Source of the DNA: DASRFA01 sp035651755
GTDB lineage: Bacteria > Desulfobacterota > Binatia > UBA12015
Reading direction: 5' to 3'
Assembly (NCBI GenBank): GCA_035651755.1
Contig: DASRFA010000040.1
Coordinates: forward strand, 1-64,000
Length of the DNA: 64,000 nucleotides
A model generated the notes under the pieces. It saw nothing but the letters and a program-made list of their open reading frames with translations, was not told the DNA's origin and ran no database searches. Position 1 is the stretch's first letter; every line of letters starts with the position of its first letter. Shown piece by piece: positions 25,806-33,533 of the stretch. Made by a program: the position numbers and the translations under genes.

Positions 25806-28175
25806 CTAGCGGCAGACGAAGCTGTCGGCGCTCTCCGTACTCCCCTCGCCGCGGTAACGCGACTGCTTCGGGTACGGGCACAGCGGCCGGCTCCGCCCCG
25901 CGAAGCGCGACGAGGCCGACGCCTTCGCGTCGATGCGATCGGGCGGAACGCCGTCCTCGACCCAGGCGACGACCGCGGCGAAAGCGTCGAACTGATCCGT
26001 CGACGGGCCGCCCACGCAGTGGCCCATGTTCGGCACGACGAAGAGGCGCGCGAAGTCGGCCGCGCGACCGCCGTTCGAGGCGTCGAGCGCCTCGTACCAC
26101 CGGATCGTGTCGTTCGCCGAGAACACGCCGTCGCTCGCGCCGTGGTAGACGATCATCTTGCCGCCGCGCCGGCGGAACGGGGCGAGGTCGGTCGAGCCCG
26201 CGCTCAGGAACTCCATCGACGACTGCGCGTACTCGCCGGCGGCCGCGAAGATCCTCGGCGCGTCGCGATCGAAGTCGAAACCCAGAGCGAAGCCGAGCGT
26301 GTCGGTCGTCGCGACCGGCGGCGTCATGGAGATGAACGCCAGGATGCCGGCTCCGAGCGTCACGTTCAGCGCGTCGTTCGTCGGCGAGCCGGCGCGCCCC
26401 AGCGTCCAGGCGCGGAGCGACGCGATCGGCCCGGGATCGCCGATGCCCCCGTCCCACGGGAAGTCGCTGTAGAGCGCTTCCCCGCGCGAGTTGCGCGGAC
26501 CGCCGAAAATCCTCGCGAGCGCCGCGACCTGCGCGAGCGAGAGGCACGTCGCATCCTTGGCGCCGGGACACGCCAGCACCGCGGGGTCGAAGTGGCACGC
26601 GGGTAAGTCGTCGACGACCCCGTCGACCAAGCCGTCGTTCCCGTCGCACCGATCGAGCAGCGCTCGCTGGAGGAGCGCGAGATCGTCGTCGGAGAACGTG
26701 TCGCCGAGCCTGGGCTGGCCGTCGGCGCCGACCGCGGTCGCGATCGCAGCCACCGCCTGCGTGTTCCACGCCTCGGCGATGCCGGCCTTCGGGAGATCGA
26801 ACCCGGGCGCGCCGGCGACGATGCCGTCGAAGAAGTCGGGGAAACGCTCGGCTGCGACGAACCCCTGACGCCCGCCGCCCGAGCAGCCGACGAGGTACGA
26901 CCGTTCGGGCTCGCGGCCGTACGCGCGCGCGATGATGGCGCGCGCGGTGCGCGTGACGCGATCGATCGCGTTGTAGCCGTAGTCGAGGCGGGCCTGCGGA
27001 TCGAGCCCGAACTCGACGCCGTCGCCGCTGTGGCCGGCGTCGGTCGAAACGGCGGCGAAGCCGCGCGCGAGCGGGGTTCCTCCGCCGAGGGATCCGACCG
27101 CCGGCGTGATGACGCCGTCGGTGCCGTAGCCCCCTTGGAAATAGAACCGCCGCTTCCAGTCGCGCGGCAGGCGGAGCTCGAAGCCGATGCCGTACGGGAC
27201 GCCGTCCCGGCCGACGCGGCGGTCGATCACGCCGCGCAGCCTGCAGTGCGGCGGGAGCGGCGTGCCCGCGAGCTGTGCGCCTTCGAGCCAGTCGGCCGAC
27301 GTCACCTCCGTCGCCGGAAACCCGGGGGTCGCGAGCGCGGCGCACCCGGCCGCGTCGAGCGGCGGCGCGGGCTCGCCCGGGCGCCGGTCGCCGCAGCCGG
27401 TCGCCAGTGCGAGCGCGGCGAGCGGCATCAGCAAGAGCGCCAGCCGCGCGTTCGTCCACGCTCGCCCGCGCGCGTGGGCGACGCCTGCCGCGATCGGCGC
27501 CTGGTGCGACGTCCCCCACGGGCGGGCGAGCAGCGCGAGGGCGACGATCGCGAGCGCGATCCCCTGCTGGTGGGAGAGCCCGAGAAAGCGCTCCGGCCTT
27601 CCGTCGGCGCGGAGCGGGTCCAGCAGCAATCGGACGGCCCCGTAAAGCACAAGATACCAGCGGAACGCGGTCCCGGCCGCCAGCTCGCCGGTCTCGACGC
27701 GGGCGAGCGGCCGACGGCAGAGCCACGCGATCCCCGCGAGCGCCGCCGCCTCGTAGAGCTGAACGGGATGCGGCGGCCGACCCCCGCAGCACCCCGCGAA
27801 GAAGCACCCGACGCGGCCGATCGAGTGTCCCATCGGCACCGCGACCGCGAAGTAATCCGCGCCCGCGACGAAGCTCAATCGGCGAGCGCGCGCGAAGATC
27901 GCGCCCGCGATCGCCGCGCCGGCGAGTCCGCCGAAGAAGACGAAGCCGACGCCGAAGTCGCGCCAGAAGCGCAGCTCGCCGCGCGCGTAATGCTCCCAGC
28001 CGAGCGCGACGAAGAGCCCCTTCGCCCCGATCACCGCACCGAGGAGCATCGTCCAGACGGCGGCCCAGAACGCGTTCTCCGAGAGCCCGAGGCGACCGCG
28101 GTGCGCCTTCAGCCAGAGCACCGCGACGATGCAGCCGGTCGCGGCGAAGGCTCCATAGGCGGACGGATGGGGCAT
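25806..28175 (-). CDS. Fusion: Lgt-like diacylglyceryl transferase domain plus tannase/feruloyl esterase lipoprotein domain
   Basis: 789 residues in one uninterrupted frame from ATG 28175. Residues 1-225 are an Lgt-like membrane domain with FFGG (80-83, where E. coli Lgt has FHGG), GRVGCFFAGCCGGR with Arg121, and HPVQLYEA (136-143). A second signal-like segment then appears (ARLALLLMPLAALALATGC), whose Cys261 is a plausible lipobox Cys. The remaining 525 residues are a tannase-family alpha/beta hydrolase with the CS-D-HC pattern: Cys431-Ser432 in VGCSGGGRQG, Asp in YHGASDGVFS and His-Cys in VPNMGHCVGG. That pattern marks feruloyl esterases and tannases that hydrolyse aromatic esters. No good internal start codon precedes the lipobox, so two separate proteins would need a rare start or processing. 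A small membrane protein follows 17 bases downstream. Confidence 0.85.
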   Translation of the reverse strand: MPHPSAYGAFAATGCIVAVLWLKAHRGRLGLSENAFWAAVWTMLLGAVIGAKGLFVALGWEHYARGELRFWRDFGVGFVFFGGLAGAAIAGAIFARARRLSFVAGADYFAVAVPMGHSIGRVGCFFAGCCGGRPPHPVQLYEAAALAGIAWLCRRPLARVETGELAAGTAFRWYLVLYGAVRLLLDPLRADGRPERFLGLSHQQGIALAIVALALLARPWGTSHQAPIAAGVAHARGRAWTNARLALLLMPLAALALATGCGDRRPGEPAPPLDAAGCAALATPGFPATEVTSADWLEGAQLAGTPLPPHCRLRGVIDRRVGRDGVPYGIGFELRLPRDWKRRFYFQGGYGTDGVITPAVGSLGGGTPLARGFAAVSTDAGHSGDGVEFGLDPQARLDYGYNAIDRVTRTARAIIARAYGREPERSYLVGCSGGGRQGFVAAERFPDFFDGIVAGAPGFDLPKAGIAEAWNTQAVAAIATAVGADGQPRLGDTFSDDDLALLQRALLDRCDGNDGLVDGVVDDLPACHFDPAVLACPGAKDATCLSLAQVAALARIFGGPRNSRGEALYSDFPWDGGIGDPGPIASLRAWTLGRAGSPTNDALNVTLGAGILAFISMTPPVATTDTLGFALGFDFDRDAPRIFAAAGEYAQSSMEFLSAGSTDLAPFRRRGGKMIVYHGASDGVFSANDTIRWYEALDASNGGRAADFARLFVVPNMGHCVGGPSTDQFDAFAAVVAWVEDGVPPDRIDAKASASSRFAGRSRPLCPYPKQSRYRGEGSTESADSFVCR

Positions 28176-28213
28176 GGCCGGGTGAGCCGGACGGCGGAAA
28201 GGGCCGCGCTCGG

Positions 28214-28393
28214 CTAGCGGCCCTGCGAGGCGGCGCGCTTCTCGCAGTCCGCCTTCGCCTGACCCGTCAAGCCGGCGCATGACGACCGCACGGCGGGACG
28301 GTCGGGATCGTCCTTCGAGAAGAGCCCGAAGCAGGCGGTCGACGCGCCGAGGAGGGCGGCGAGGCCCGCGATCATGAGGGCGGTCTTGAGCAT
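28214..28393 (-). CDS. Small putative lipoprotein
   Basis: 59 residues from ATG 28393, with GGGAG six bases upstream. The signal MLKTALMIAGLAALLGASTAC ends at a lipobox-like Cys. The mature part is about 40 polar residues, with CAGLTGQAKADCEKRAASQGR at the end and two Cys that could form a disulphide. It precedes the Lgt-tannase gene by 38 bases and follows the DUF547 gene by 29 bases on the same strand. Function unknown. Confidence 0.7.
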   Translation of the reverse strand: MLKTALMIAGLAALLGASTACFGLFSKDDPDRPAVRSSCAGLTGQAKADCEKRAASQGR

Positions 28394-28422
28394 GGGATCT
28401 CCCTTCGGTCGGCCGTTTCCCG

Positions 28423-29331
28423 TCATTCGATCGCGGCCTGGTCGTTCAGCCGCCAGTCGTAGTCCACGAACCGGATGCGGTAGCCGCGCGCGCGCTCGAC
28501 GTCTCCACGCCGCTCGGGCGCGGCGTAGAGAGCGACGTAGTCCAGCAGGCCGACCCCCTGCCCGGGCCGACGCGCCGCGATCCAGGTCGTGAAGTCGTCT
28601 TCGTACCAATCGAGGATCGCCGACAATTGCACGACCCTGGCCGCGTGGTCGATCGCGAGGTTTCGGTCCTCCGCGAAAAAGCGCTGCGCTTCCTCGTCGA
28701 GACGGCTCTCCAGATGCCGACCCTCGAACGCGCGCCGCGGCAGCCGCGGGCAACCGCGCGAGGCGCAGTTGAGAGCGAAGTGGACGCGCGGCTCGCGATA
28801 GCGCGAGCGGATCGCGTTCTCGAGTTCGTGGAGGTTCGTCGACCTCCCGCCGAGCTTCACGGGCTGGAGCACGAAGAACCCGATCTTGTCGGAGAAGAGC
28901 GAGAGCGGGAACGGCGAGCGGACGTCGGTCACGCTCGCGATCGGGTAGTGGCGCACGACCGTCGCGATCGCAGCGGCGTTGTAGGCGTTGATCCAGTACG
29001 CGAGCTCGTCGTCGCGCGTCGGGAAGAGGGCCGGGTCGCTGTCCGGGCTGGCCGCCGCCGTCATCCGCTCGTAGCGATCGAGCTCGGCGGGCTCGCGCGC
29101 GAGGCCGGCATAGTCGACGCGGCCGCGCTCGTCCACGAAGCGCGCGAGCACGCGATCGAGCGGTTCGTGCGAGAAGGAGCTTGCCATCGCCGCGTCGGAC
29201 GGCAGGGGCGGCTCGCTCCCGCGCGCGGTCGCCGGCGAGCGCGGCGCGGCGCAGGCGGCGCACGCGACCGACATCGTCGCGAGTACGGCGCTCGCGAGGA
29301 CCGCTCGTCCCGCGCGAAGCACCGATGTCAC
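28423..29331 (-). CDS. DUF547-domain lipoprotein
   Basis: 302 residues. The GTG start at 29331 is supported by its GTGA overlap with the stop of the radical SAM gene. The N-terminus is a signal (LRAGRAVLASAVLATMSVAC) ending at a lipobox-like Cys, with further Cys close by. The DUF547 core is clear: DDELAYWINAYNAAAIATVVRHYPI, then FALNCASRGCPRLP, then ILDWYEDDF. The conserved Asn, His and Cys residues are kept. The domain is related to papain-like folds, but its activity is unknown. Coupling to the radical SAM enzyme suggests a shared pathway, perhaps in envelope lipid or cofactor modification. Confidence 0.85.
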   Translation of the reverse strand: MTSVLRAGRAVLASAVLATMSVACAACAAPRSPATARGSEPPLPSDAAMASSFSHEPLDRVLARFVDERGRVDYAGLAREPAELDRYERMTAAASPDSDPALFPTRDDELAYWINAYNAAAIATVVRHYPIASVTDVRSPFPLSLFSDKIGFFVLQPVKLGGRSTNLHELENAIRSRYREPRVHFALNCASRGCPRLPRRAFEGRHLESRLDEEAQRFFAEDRNLAIDHAARVVQLSAILDWYEDDFTTWIAARRPGQGVGLLDYVALYAAPERRGDVERARGYRIRFVDYDWRLNDQAAIE

Positions 29332-30584
29332 GGCGCTCGGCTCTCGGAGCGGGTACGGTCGGGAAAGCGGTAGAGGTTGTTGAACGCGCAGAAGGAGTAG
29401 ACGCCTTCCTGATCCGTGATCCCGTAGCAGCACGACGCGACCCGCGCGGGGTCGAGCGCGTCGCGCTCCATGAAGCTCTTCGCGAACAGGAGGATGTGCT
29501 GCGCGCGGAGCACGTTGAGCGGGCTCGCGCCGAAGATCGGCGCCGCCTGCGCGATCAGCTTCCAGGCGCGCGGGTTGCAGAGGAAGCGGGTGAAGAACTC
29601 GCGCTTCCCCGCGAAGAGGCCGAGCACCTTCTCGCGGCGGTCGTCGCCGAGGAAGCGCAGCATCTCCTCCCGGCTCACGTACTTGAAGAGCGGCTCCAGG
29701 CGGCCGTCGACGACGAAGACGAGCGACATCGCGTTGCAGAGCGGGTGGCCGAGGTGCTCGGAGCGGAACGTGTCGGCCGGGAGGCCGGTCTGGCGCTCGA
29801 GCAGGGCGAGCAGCTCGGGCAGCGCGTAGCCGCGGTCCGCCGCGGCGAGGTCGAAGCGGCCCGTGAAGCGCGTCGCGGATTGGAAGTTGATCGCGCGGAC
29901 CGTGTCGATGTTCGCGACGCCGAAGCGGACGACGTCGCCGAGCTCGTCGTCGTTCACGCCGCGCGCGACCGCGACCGCGAGCGTGCAGCAGAGCCCGGCG
30001 CGCCGCGCGGCCGCGACCGCGCGCTCGCGCACCTCGCTCATGTCGCGTCCGCGGATCGCGGTCGTCGTCGCCGGTCGGAGGCCGTCGAACTGCAGGTAGA
30101 CGGCGGTGAGGCCGCGCGCGCGGAGGCGCGGCAGCAGGTCGGCCTCGCGGCTCGCGCGGATCCCGTTCGTGATGAGCTCGACGTTCCGGTACCCGAGCGA
30201 TCGCGCGAGCCCGACGACCTCCTCGAGGTCGTCCCGAAGGGTCGGCTCGCCGCCGCTCAGCTGGATCGGGATCGGCGTGCCGGTCACGGCGAGGAGGCGC
30301 TCGAGGCGGCGTCGGATCTCGTCGAACGGAACATCGCGCGCGGGGTGGTTCGCGTCCGAGAAGCACACCGGGCAATCCATGTTGCACCGGTTCGTCACCT
30401 CGACCATCGCCATCATCGGCCGCGTCCGTCCCGCGACGAACTCGCCGAGGCGCGCCTCGCGCACGGGACGGCCGTGCGACGCGAGCGACCGGGCGCGCGC
30501 AGGCGCGCCGTCGCCGCCGCCGGCGGGGTCGCGATCGCGATCGCGCGGGATGCTCGGGCTCATCGCTGCCGGGGACGTCGGCAT
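29328..30584 (-). CDS. Radical SAM protein of the tetraether-lipid-synthase-like (MJ0619/Tes) type
   Basis: 418 residues; starts at 30584 or 30563 are both possible. The SAM-binding cluster motif is CNMDCPVC (Cys67, 71, 74), preceded by MVEVTNR and followed by LSGGEPTLRDDLEE. The middle reads VARGVNDDELGDVVRFGVANIDTVRAINFQSATRFTGRF. I recognise that pattern from MJ0619-like proteins, the group that includes the archaeal tetraether synthase, which joins lipid tails by radical carbon-carbon coupling. C-terminal Cys residues (HPLCNAM, ASCCYG, FCAFNN) could bind further iron-sulfur clusters. The N-terminal Cys-rich segment of archaeal members is missing. The gene is coupled to a DUF547 lipoprotein gene. 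Substrate assignment is inference. Confidence 0.8.
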   Translation of the reverse strand: MPTSPAAMSPSIPRDRDRDPAGGGDGAPARARSLASHGRPVREARLGEFVAGRTRPMMAMVEVTNRCNMDCPVCFSDANHPARDVPFDEIRRRLERLLAVTGTPIPIQLSGGEPTLRDDLEEVVGLARSLGYRNVELITNGIRASREADLLPRLRARGLTAVYLQFDGLRPATTTAIRGRDMSEVRERAVAAARRAGLCCTLAVAVARGVNDDELGDVVRFGVANIDTVRAINFQSATRFTGRFDLAAADRGYALPELLALLERQTGLPADTFRSEHLGHPLCNAMSLVFVVDGRLEPLFKYVSREEMLRFLGDDRREKVLGLFAGKREFFTRFLCNPRAWKLIAQAAPIFGASPLNVLRAQHILLFAKSFMERDALDPARVASCCYGITDQEGVYSFCAFNNLYRFPDRTRSESRAP

Positions 30585-30710
30585 CCTCGGCTTGGATGCC
30601 GATGATGCGGGTCCGTTCCGGCTGCTACACCGATCGCCCGCGAGCGGCCAGCACCGCGGCGCGGTCGCGCGTCGTCGACCGGGCGGATCGCGGTTGCGGC
30701 TGCGTCTTCT

Positions 30711-31241
30711 TCAGCGGCCGGGTGGATTCGTCGGCACGGCGCCCATCGTCGCGCCGGCAGCTCCCGGTGGCGCGGCGGCCCCTCCGGGCGCGACCGCCCG
30801 CGCGCCCGGCACGGCTCCGGCGGCACCCTCGGGCGGCATCCCGGCAGCGCTCTCGGGCGGCATCCCGGTCGCTCCGAACGGCGGACGTCCGGCCGCCGCG
30901 GGCGGTGCACCGAGCGCAGCGGTGCCGCGGGTCGCTCCACCGACCGCCCCGGCGCGCGGAACGGCGCCGACCGCCCCGGCTCCGGCGGTACCGCCGACGT
31001 TCCCGCCGACCGCGGCGCCGGGCGCGACGCCTCCCGCAGGCGCGCCGCCCGCCGCCCCGACGCCGGCGCTGCCGCCGACCGCTGCACCGGGAGCTCCGCC
31101 GGCGACGCCTCCGACTCCGCCGCCGGCTGCTCCGCCCGCGCCTCCCGCGCCGCCGCCCGCTCCGCCGGCCGCAAGCGAACCTCCGGCGCCGAGCGCCACA
31201 CAGCTCGCGAGCGCGAGCGCCGCGAACAGCCTTCGTCGCAT
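30711..31241 (-). CDS. Gly/Ala-rich exported low-complexity protein
   Basis: 176 residues from ATG 31241, with GGAGG eight bases upstream, so the start is well supported. A signal peptide (MRRRLFAALALASCVALG) is followed by a long run of GAGGAAGG-, GGVGGVAGG- and APGAAVGG-type repeats. The later part turns Pro-rich (GRPPFGATGMPPESAAGMPPEGAAG). No globular domain is visible. Such sequence could be a structural, matrix or intrinsically disordered envelope protein. A rightward open frame covers the same DNA but is Pro/Ala/Arg composition only. Expression should be checked, because GC-rich DNA easily produces Gly/Ala open frames. Confidence 0.6.
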   Translation of the reverse strand: MRRRLFAALALASCVALGAGGSLAAGGAGGGAGGAGGAAGGGVGGVAGGAPGAAVGGSAGVGAAGGAPAGGVAPGAAVGGNVGGTAGAGAVGAVPRAGAVGGATRGTAALGAPPAAAGRPPFGATGMPPESAAGMPPEGAAGAVPGARAVAPGGAAAPPGAAGATMGAVPTNPPGR

Positions 31242-31695
31242 GATGGTTTCCTCCGCGTGCGGTGCGTTTCTCATGTCGCTCGCCGCAGCACGCGTCACGC
31301 CAGCGATCGTTTGGTGGCTCAGGTCGCCATCCGGCGATCGAAGGGCGCGGCGCGCGCGGCGACTGCCTCCGCCTCGCGCTCGTCGAGTCGGGCGAACGAC
31401 GTCACGAGTCGGCGCTTTTCCACAGCGCACCTTCGCGTCCACTTCGTGCGTAGAAGTGCTGTCTCGACATCCGCGCCGTGACCAGATTGGTTTGTCCGAT
31501 GGCGACGGACATCAACGACGTTCGACGCACCGGAGAAGTTCAACGCCTCGTGCGCGCACGAGCGCTGTTCTTCCTGGCCCGCATCTGGGAGCGGAGGTCC
31601 GTGCGCGGCGACCTCATGGGACACCTGAACGGCCCGCGCGAGTGGCCTCGCATCGGACCGGCACCGCGGCTCCGCCGCGGATCCTGAGCGCGCGC
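31242..31695. other. Intergenic stretch, nothing recognisable
   Basis: About 450 bases upstream of the Gly/Ala-rich gene. Short frames are present on both strands (for example 31478-31687 plus), but none has a recognisable motif, signal peptide or convincing start. Confidence 0.35.
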
Positions 31696-31732
31696 ACCCG
31701 CGCGGCGCGCGCATCGCGAGCGCCGCGCGGGT
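31696..31732 (-). terminator. Perfect 13-bp hairpin after the small exported protein gene
   Basis: ACCCGCGCGGCGC (31696-31708) and GCGCCGCGCGGGT (31720-31732) form a perfect stem with an 11-base loop. It begins 14 bases beyond the stop of the leftward gene at 31746. No T-run follows. Confidence 0.5.
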
Positions 31733-31745
31733 CTGCGCGAACGAG

Positions 31746-32024
31746 TCAGTCGTCCGTCTCCGTCTTCTCTTCGACGTGCTCGCGCCGCGAGCTCTCGCCG
31801 CCGACCGCCGTGCGGCTCTCGTGGCGCGACTCGGAGTGCTCGCTCGTGCCGAGGCCGTTGCTCTCGACGTGCGTGCGCGACTCCTCGTGGTGCGACGTGC
31901 TGGGTGGCGGATTGTCCGTCTCGACCGTGCGATCGACCTCTCGCTTGGTCTCCGAGTCCGCCCAGACCGGGCAGATCCCGCCGAAGGCGATGACGGCGCT
32001 GAACGCGAAGGCGAGCTTCTTCAT
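31746..32024 (-). CDS. Small exported hydrophilic protein
   Basis: 92 residues from ATG 32024, with a strong GGAGGAGG Shine-Dalgarno. The signal peptide MKKLAFAFSAVIAFGG is cleaved near VWA. The mature 68 residues are almost entirely polar and charged (ETKREVDRTVETDN, HHEESRTHVESN, SRREHVEEKTETDD), with many Glu, Ser, Arg and His. It is probably disordered. Function unknown. It is followed by the perfect hairpin at 31696-31732, so it looks like a single-gene unit. Confidence 0.7.
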   Translation of the reverse strand: MKKLAFAFSAVIAFGGICPVWADSETKREVDRTVETDNPPPSTSHHEESRTHVESNGLGTSEHSESRHESRTAVGGESSRREHVEEKTETDD

Positions 32025-32155
32025 GATTCCTCCTCCTGCGGGCATCGCGGCTTTCCGCAGCGCGCGGACGCCCGCTGTTTCCGCCGGTCCGGCGGATCGA
32101 CATCTTGGCTCTGTGAAACGCCCGGAGATCCGAGCCGAAGCCGTGCAATCGCGCG

Positions 32156-32470
32156 TCACGGCGATTCGCGGAGCTGCTCGTCCGGCGAGCGACGCGACCG
32201 AAGCGCCGCCATCCCCGCGATGACGGCCGCCAGCGCGAGCCCGCACGCCGCGAGCGACACCACGACGCCGCCCACCTGAGCGTTCAGGAAAGCGGCGAAG
32301 CCGCCGACGACGAAGGCGAGGATGGAGAGGGCGAGGATCGTCCGGAACCAGAAGGACTTCGTCCAGTCCTGAAACCCGTAGCCCCGACGCACGGCCGCGG
32401 CGCGCTCCCCGAGCCGGGGGCCGCGAGCGCCGCCCACCGGTGACGCGCCCACTTCTGCTTTCGCAGCCAT
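32156..32470 (-). CDS. Small membrane protein with two helices
   Basis: About 104 residues from ATG 32470; ATG 32494 and a start at 32530 are possible, and no Shine-Dalgarno decides. Two hydrophobic helices (FWFRTILALSILAFVVGGFAAFL and VVVSLAACGLALAAVIAGMAAL) lie in the C-terminal two thirds. They are preceded by a basic cytoplasmic segment (RRGYGFQDWTKS) and followed by a polar tail. No family was recognised. Confidence 0.6.
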   Translation of the reverse strand: MAAKAEVGASPVGGARGPRLGERAAAVRRGYGFQDWTKSFWFRTILALSILAFVVGGFAAFLNAQVGGVVVSLAACGLALAAVIAGMAALRSRRSPDEQLRESP

Positions 32471-32588
32471 GCCGGCACGGTTCGCGAGAAGCATGCCAGC
32501 CGGCTCGCTCCGCGTGAGCGTCGACACCACCAGCGGCGGTCACCGCCGCTCGTAAGACCCTGCCCGCGCCCCCGAGCTACGCCCGGCC

Positions 32589-32607
32589 CCCCGATGCACG
32601 ATCGGGG
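32589..32607 (-). terminator. Short hairpin after the isonitrile-hydratase-like gene
   Basis: CCCCGAT (32589-32595), loop GCACG, ATCGGGG (32601-32607). It lies about 40 bases beyond the stop of the leftward gene 32648-33316. It is short and lacks a clear T-run. Confidence 0.35.
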
Positions 32608-32647
32608 TCGCGGAAGTGCAGCTTCTACACGGGCAGCGCGGTTCGCG

Positions 32648-33316
32648 TCAGCGAGCGGCGGTGCGTGCAGCGCCACCGGGGCCGCGCGCCAGCGCGTCGG
32701 CGAACACCGAGCGGACCAGGGCCACGACCTCCGCCGGCGCCTTCGCCGGCGACCCCGCGTCGAACGGCGGCATGGGGTCGTACTCGATCGCGAGCTGGAG
32801 CGCCTGCGCGAGAGCATCGCCGCCGGTTCGCTGGAGGAGGCGAAGCCCCATGTCGATCCCCGACGACACGCCCGCAGCGGTCACGATCTTCCCGTCGCTC
32901 ACGACGCGCTCGAGCGTCGGCGTCGCGCCGTAGGTCGCGAGCTCGTCGTGGAAGCACCAGTGCGTGGTCGCGCGCTTGCCGCGCAGGAGCCCAGCGGCTC
33001 CCAGGATCAGGCTGCCGGTGCAGACGGACGTCGTCCACGTCGTCGTCGCGTCGATCGCGCGCACCCACTCGAGGAGGCGCGCCGTCTCGCGCACCCGGCG
33101 ATCGCCCGGGCCGCCCGGGACGACCAGCACGTCGGCGGCGCTCACGTCGTCGATCGAGCGGTCGGCCGAGAGGCCGAGCGCTCCGGTGTCCGTCCGGACG
33201 ATCCCGCGGTGCTCGCCGACGAAGACGGCCTCGTTGCCCGGTGCCTGGGCGAGGACCTCGTAGGGCCCGATCGCATCGAGGGCGGTCATCTCGTCGTAGA
33301 GGAGGATCGCGATCTT
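32648..33316 (-). CDS. DJ-1/PfpI family protein, isonitrile (isocyanide) hydratase-like
   Basis: 222 residues from ATG 33316 with AGGAG upstream. The fold is glutaminase-like. Cys100 in TTSVCTGSLILGAAGLL is the expected nucleophile, and Asp near the N-terminus (DEMTALDAIGPYEVL) matches isocyanide hydratases such as Pseudomonas InhA. The GGP turn (VVPGGPGDRR) and GKRATTHW, YGATPTLERVVSDGKIVTAAGVSSGIDM complete the family pattern. Those enzymes convert isonitriles to N-formamides, but many relatives are uncharacterised. It is divergent from a luciferase-like oxidoreductase across a gap of about 217 bases. Confidence 0.85.
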   Translation of the reverse strand, partial: KIAILLYDEMTALDAIGPYEVLAQAPGNEAVFVGEHRGIVRTDTGALGLSADRSIDDVSAADVLVVPGGPGDRRVRETARLLEWVRAIDATTTWTTSVCTGSLILGAAGLLRGKRATTHWCFHDELATYGATPTLERVVSDGKIVTAAGVSSGIDMGLRLLQRTGGDALAQALQLAIEYDPMPPFDAGSPAKAPAEVVALVRSVFADALARGPGGAARTAAR

Positions 33317-33533
33317 CATCTTTTCTCCTTCGCGCCGGGCCGGGGGCCGTGCCTCGGGAAAGCGTAGTTCCGGACCTGCGGCGGCTGCAATGACAATGGC
33401 CCCACGATTCCGGCCATGCCGCGGCGAGCACGTCCCTCGAACAGGGATGCGAGAAAACGAGCCCGATTTCCCGTTTCCGAATCGCGGTTCGGTATGCCAT
33501 GGTGCGACTTTCCGCAGGCGAGGAGGACACGCG

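Noticed and set aside
31478..31687. A 69-codon rightward frame in the gap before the Gly/Ala-rich gene
   Set aside because: No Shine-Dalgarno or recognisable domain; Arg-rich tail; could not be supported.
30106..32223. Rightward Pro/Ala/Arg-rich frame of about 700 codons opposite the Gly/Ala-rich gene
   Set aside because: Complement of low-complexity Gly/Ala codons; the minus frame has the signal peptide and ribosome-binding site.
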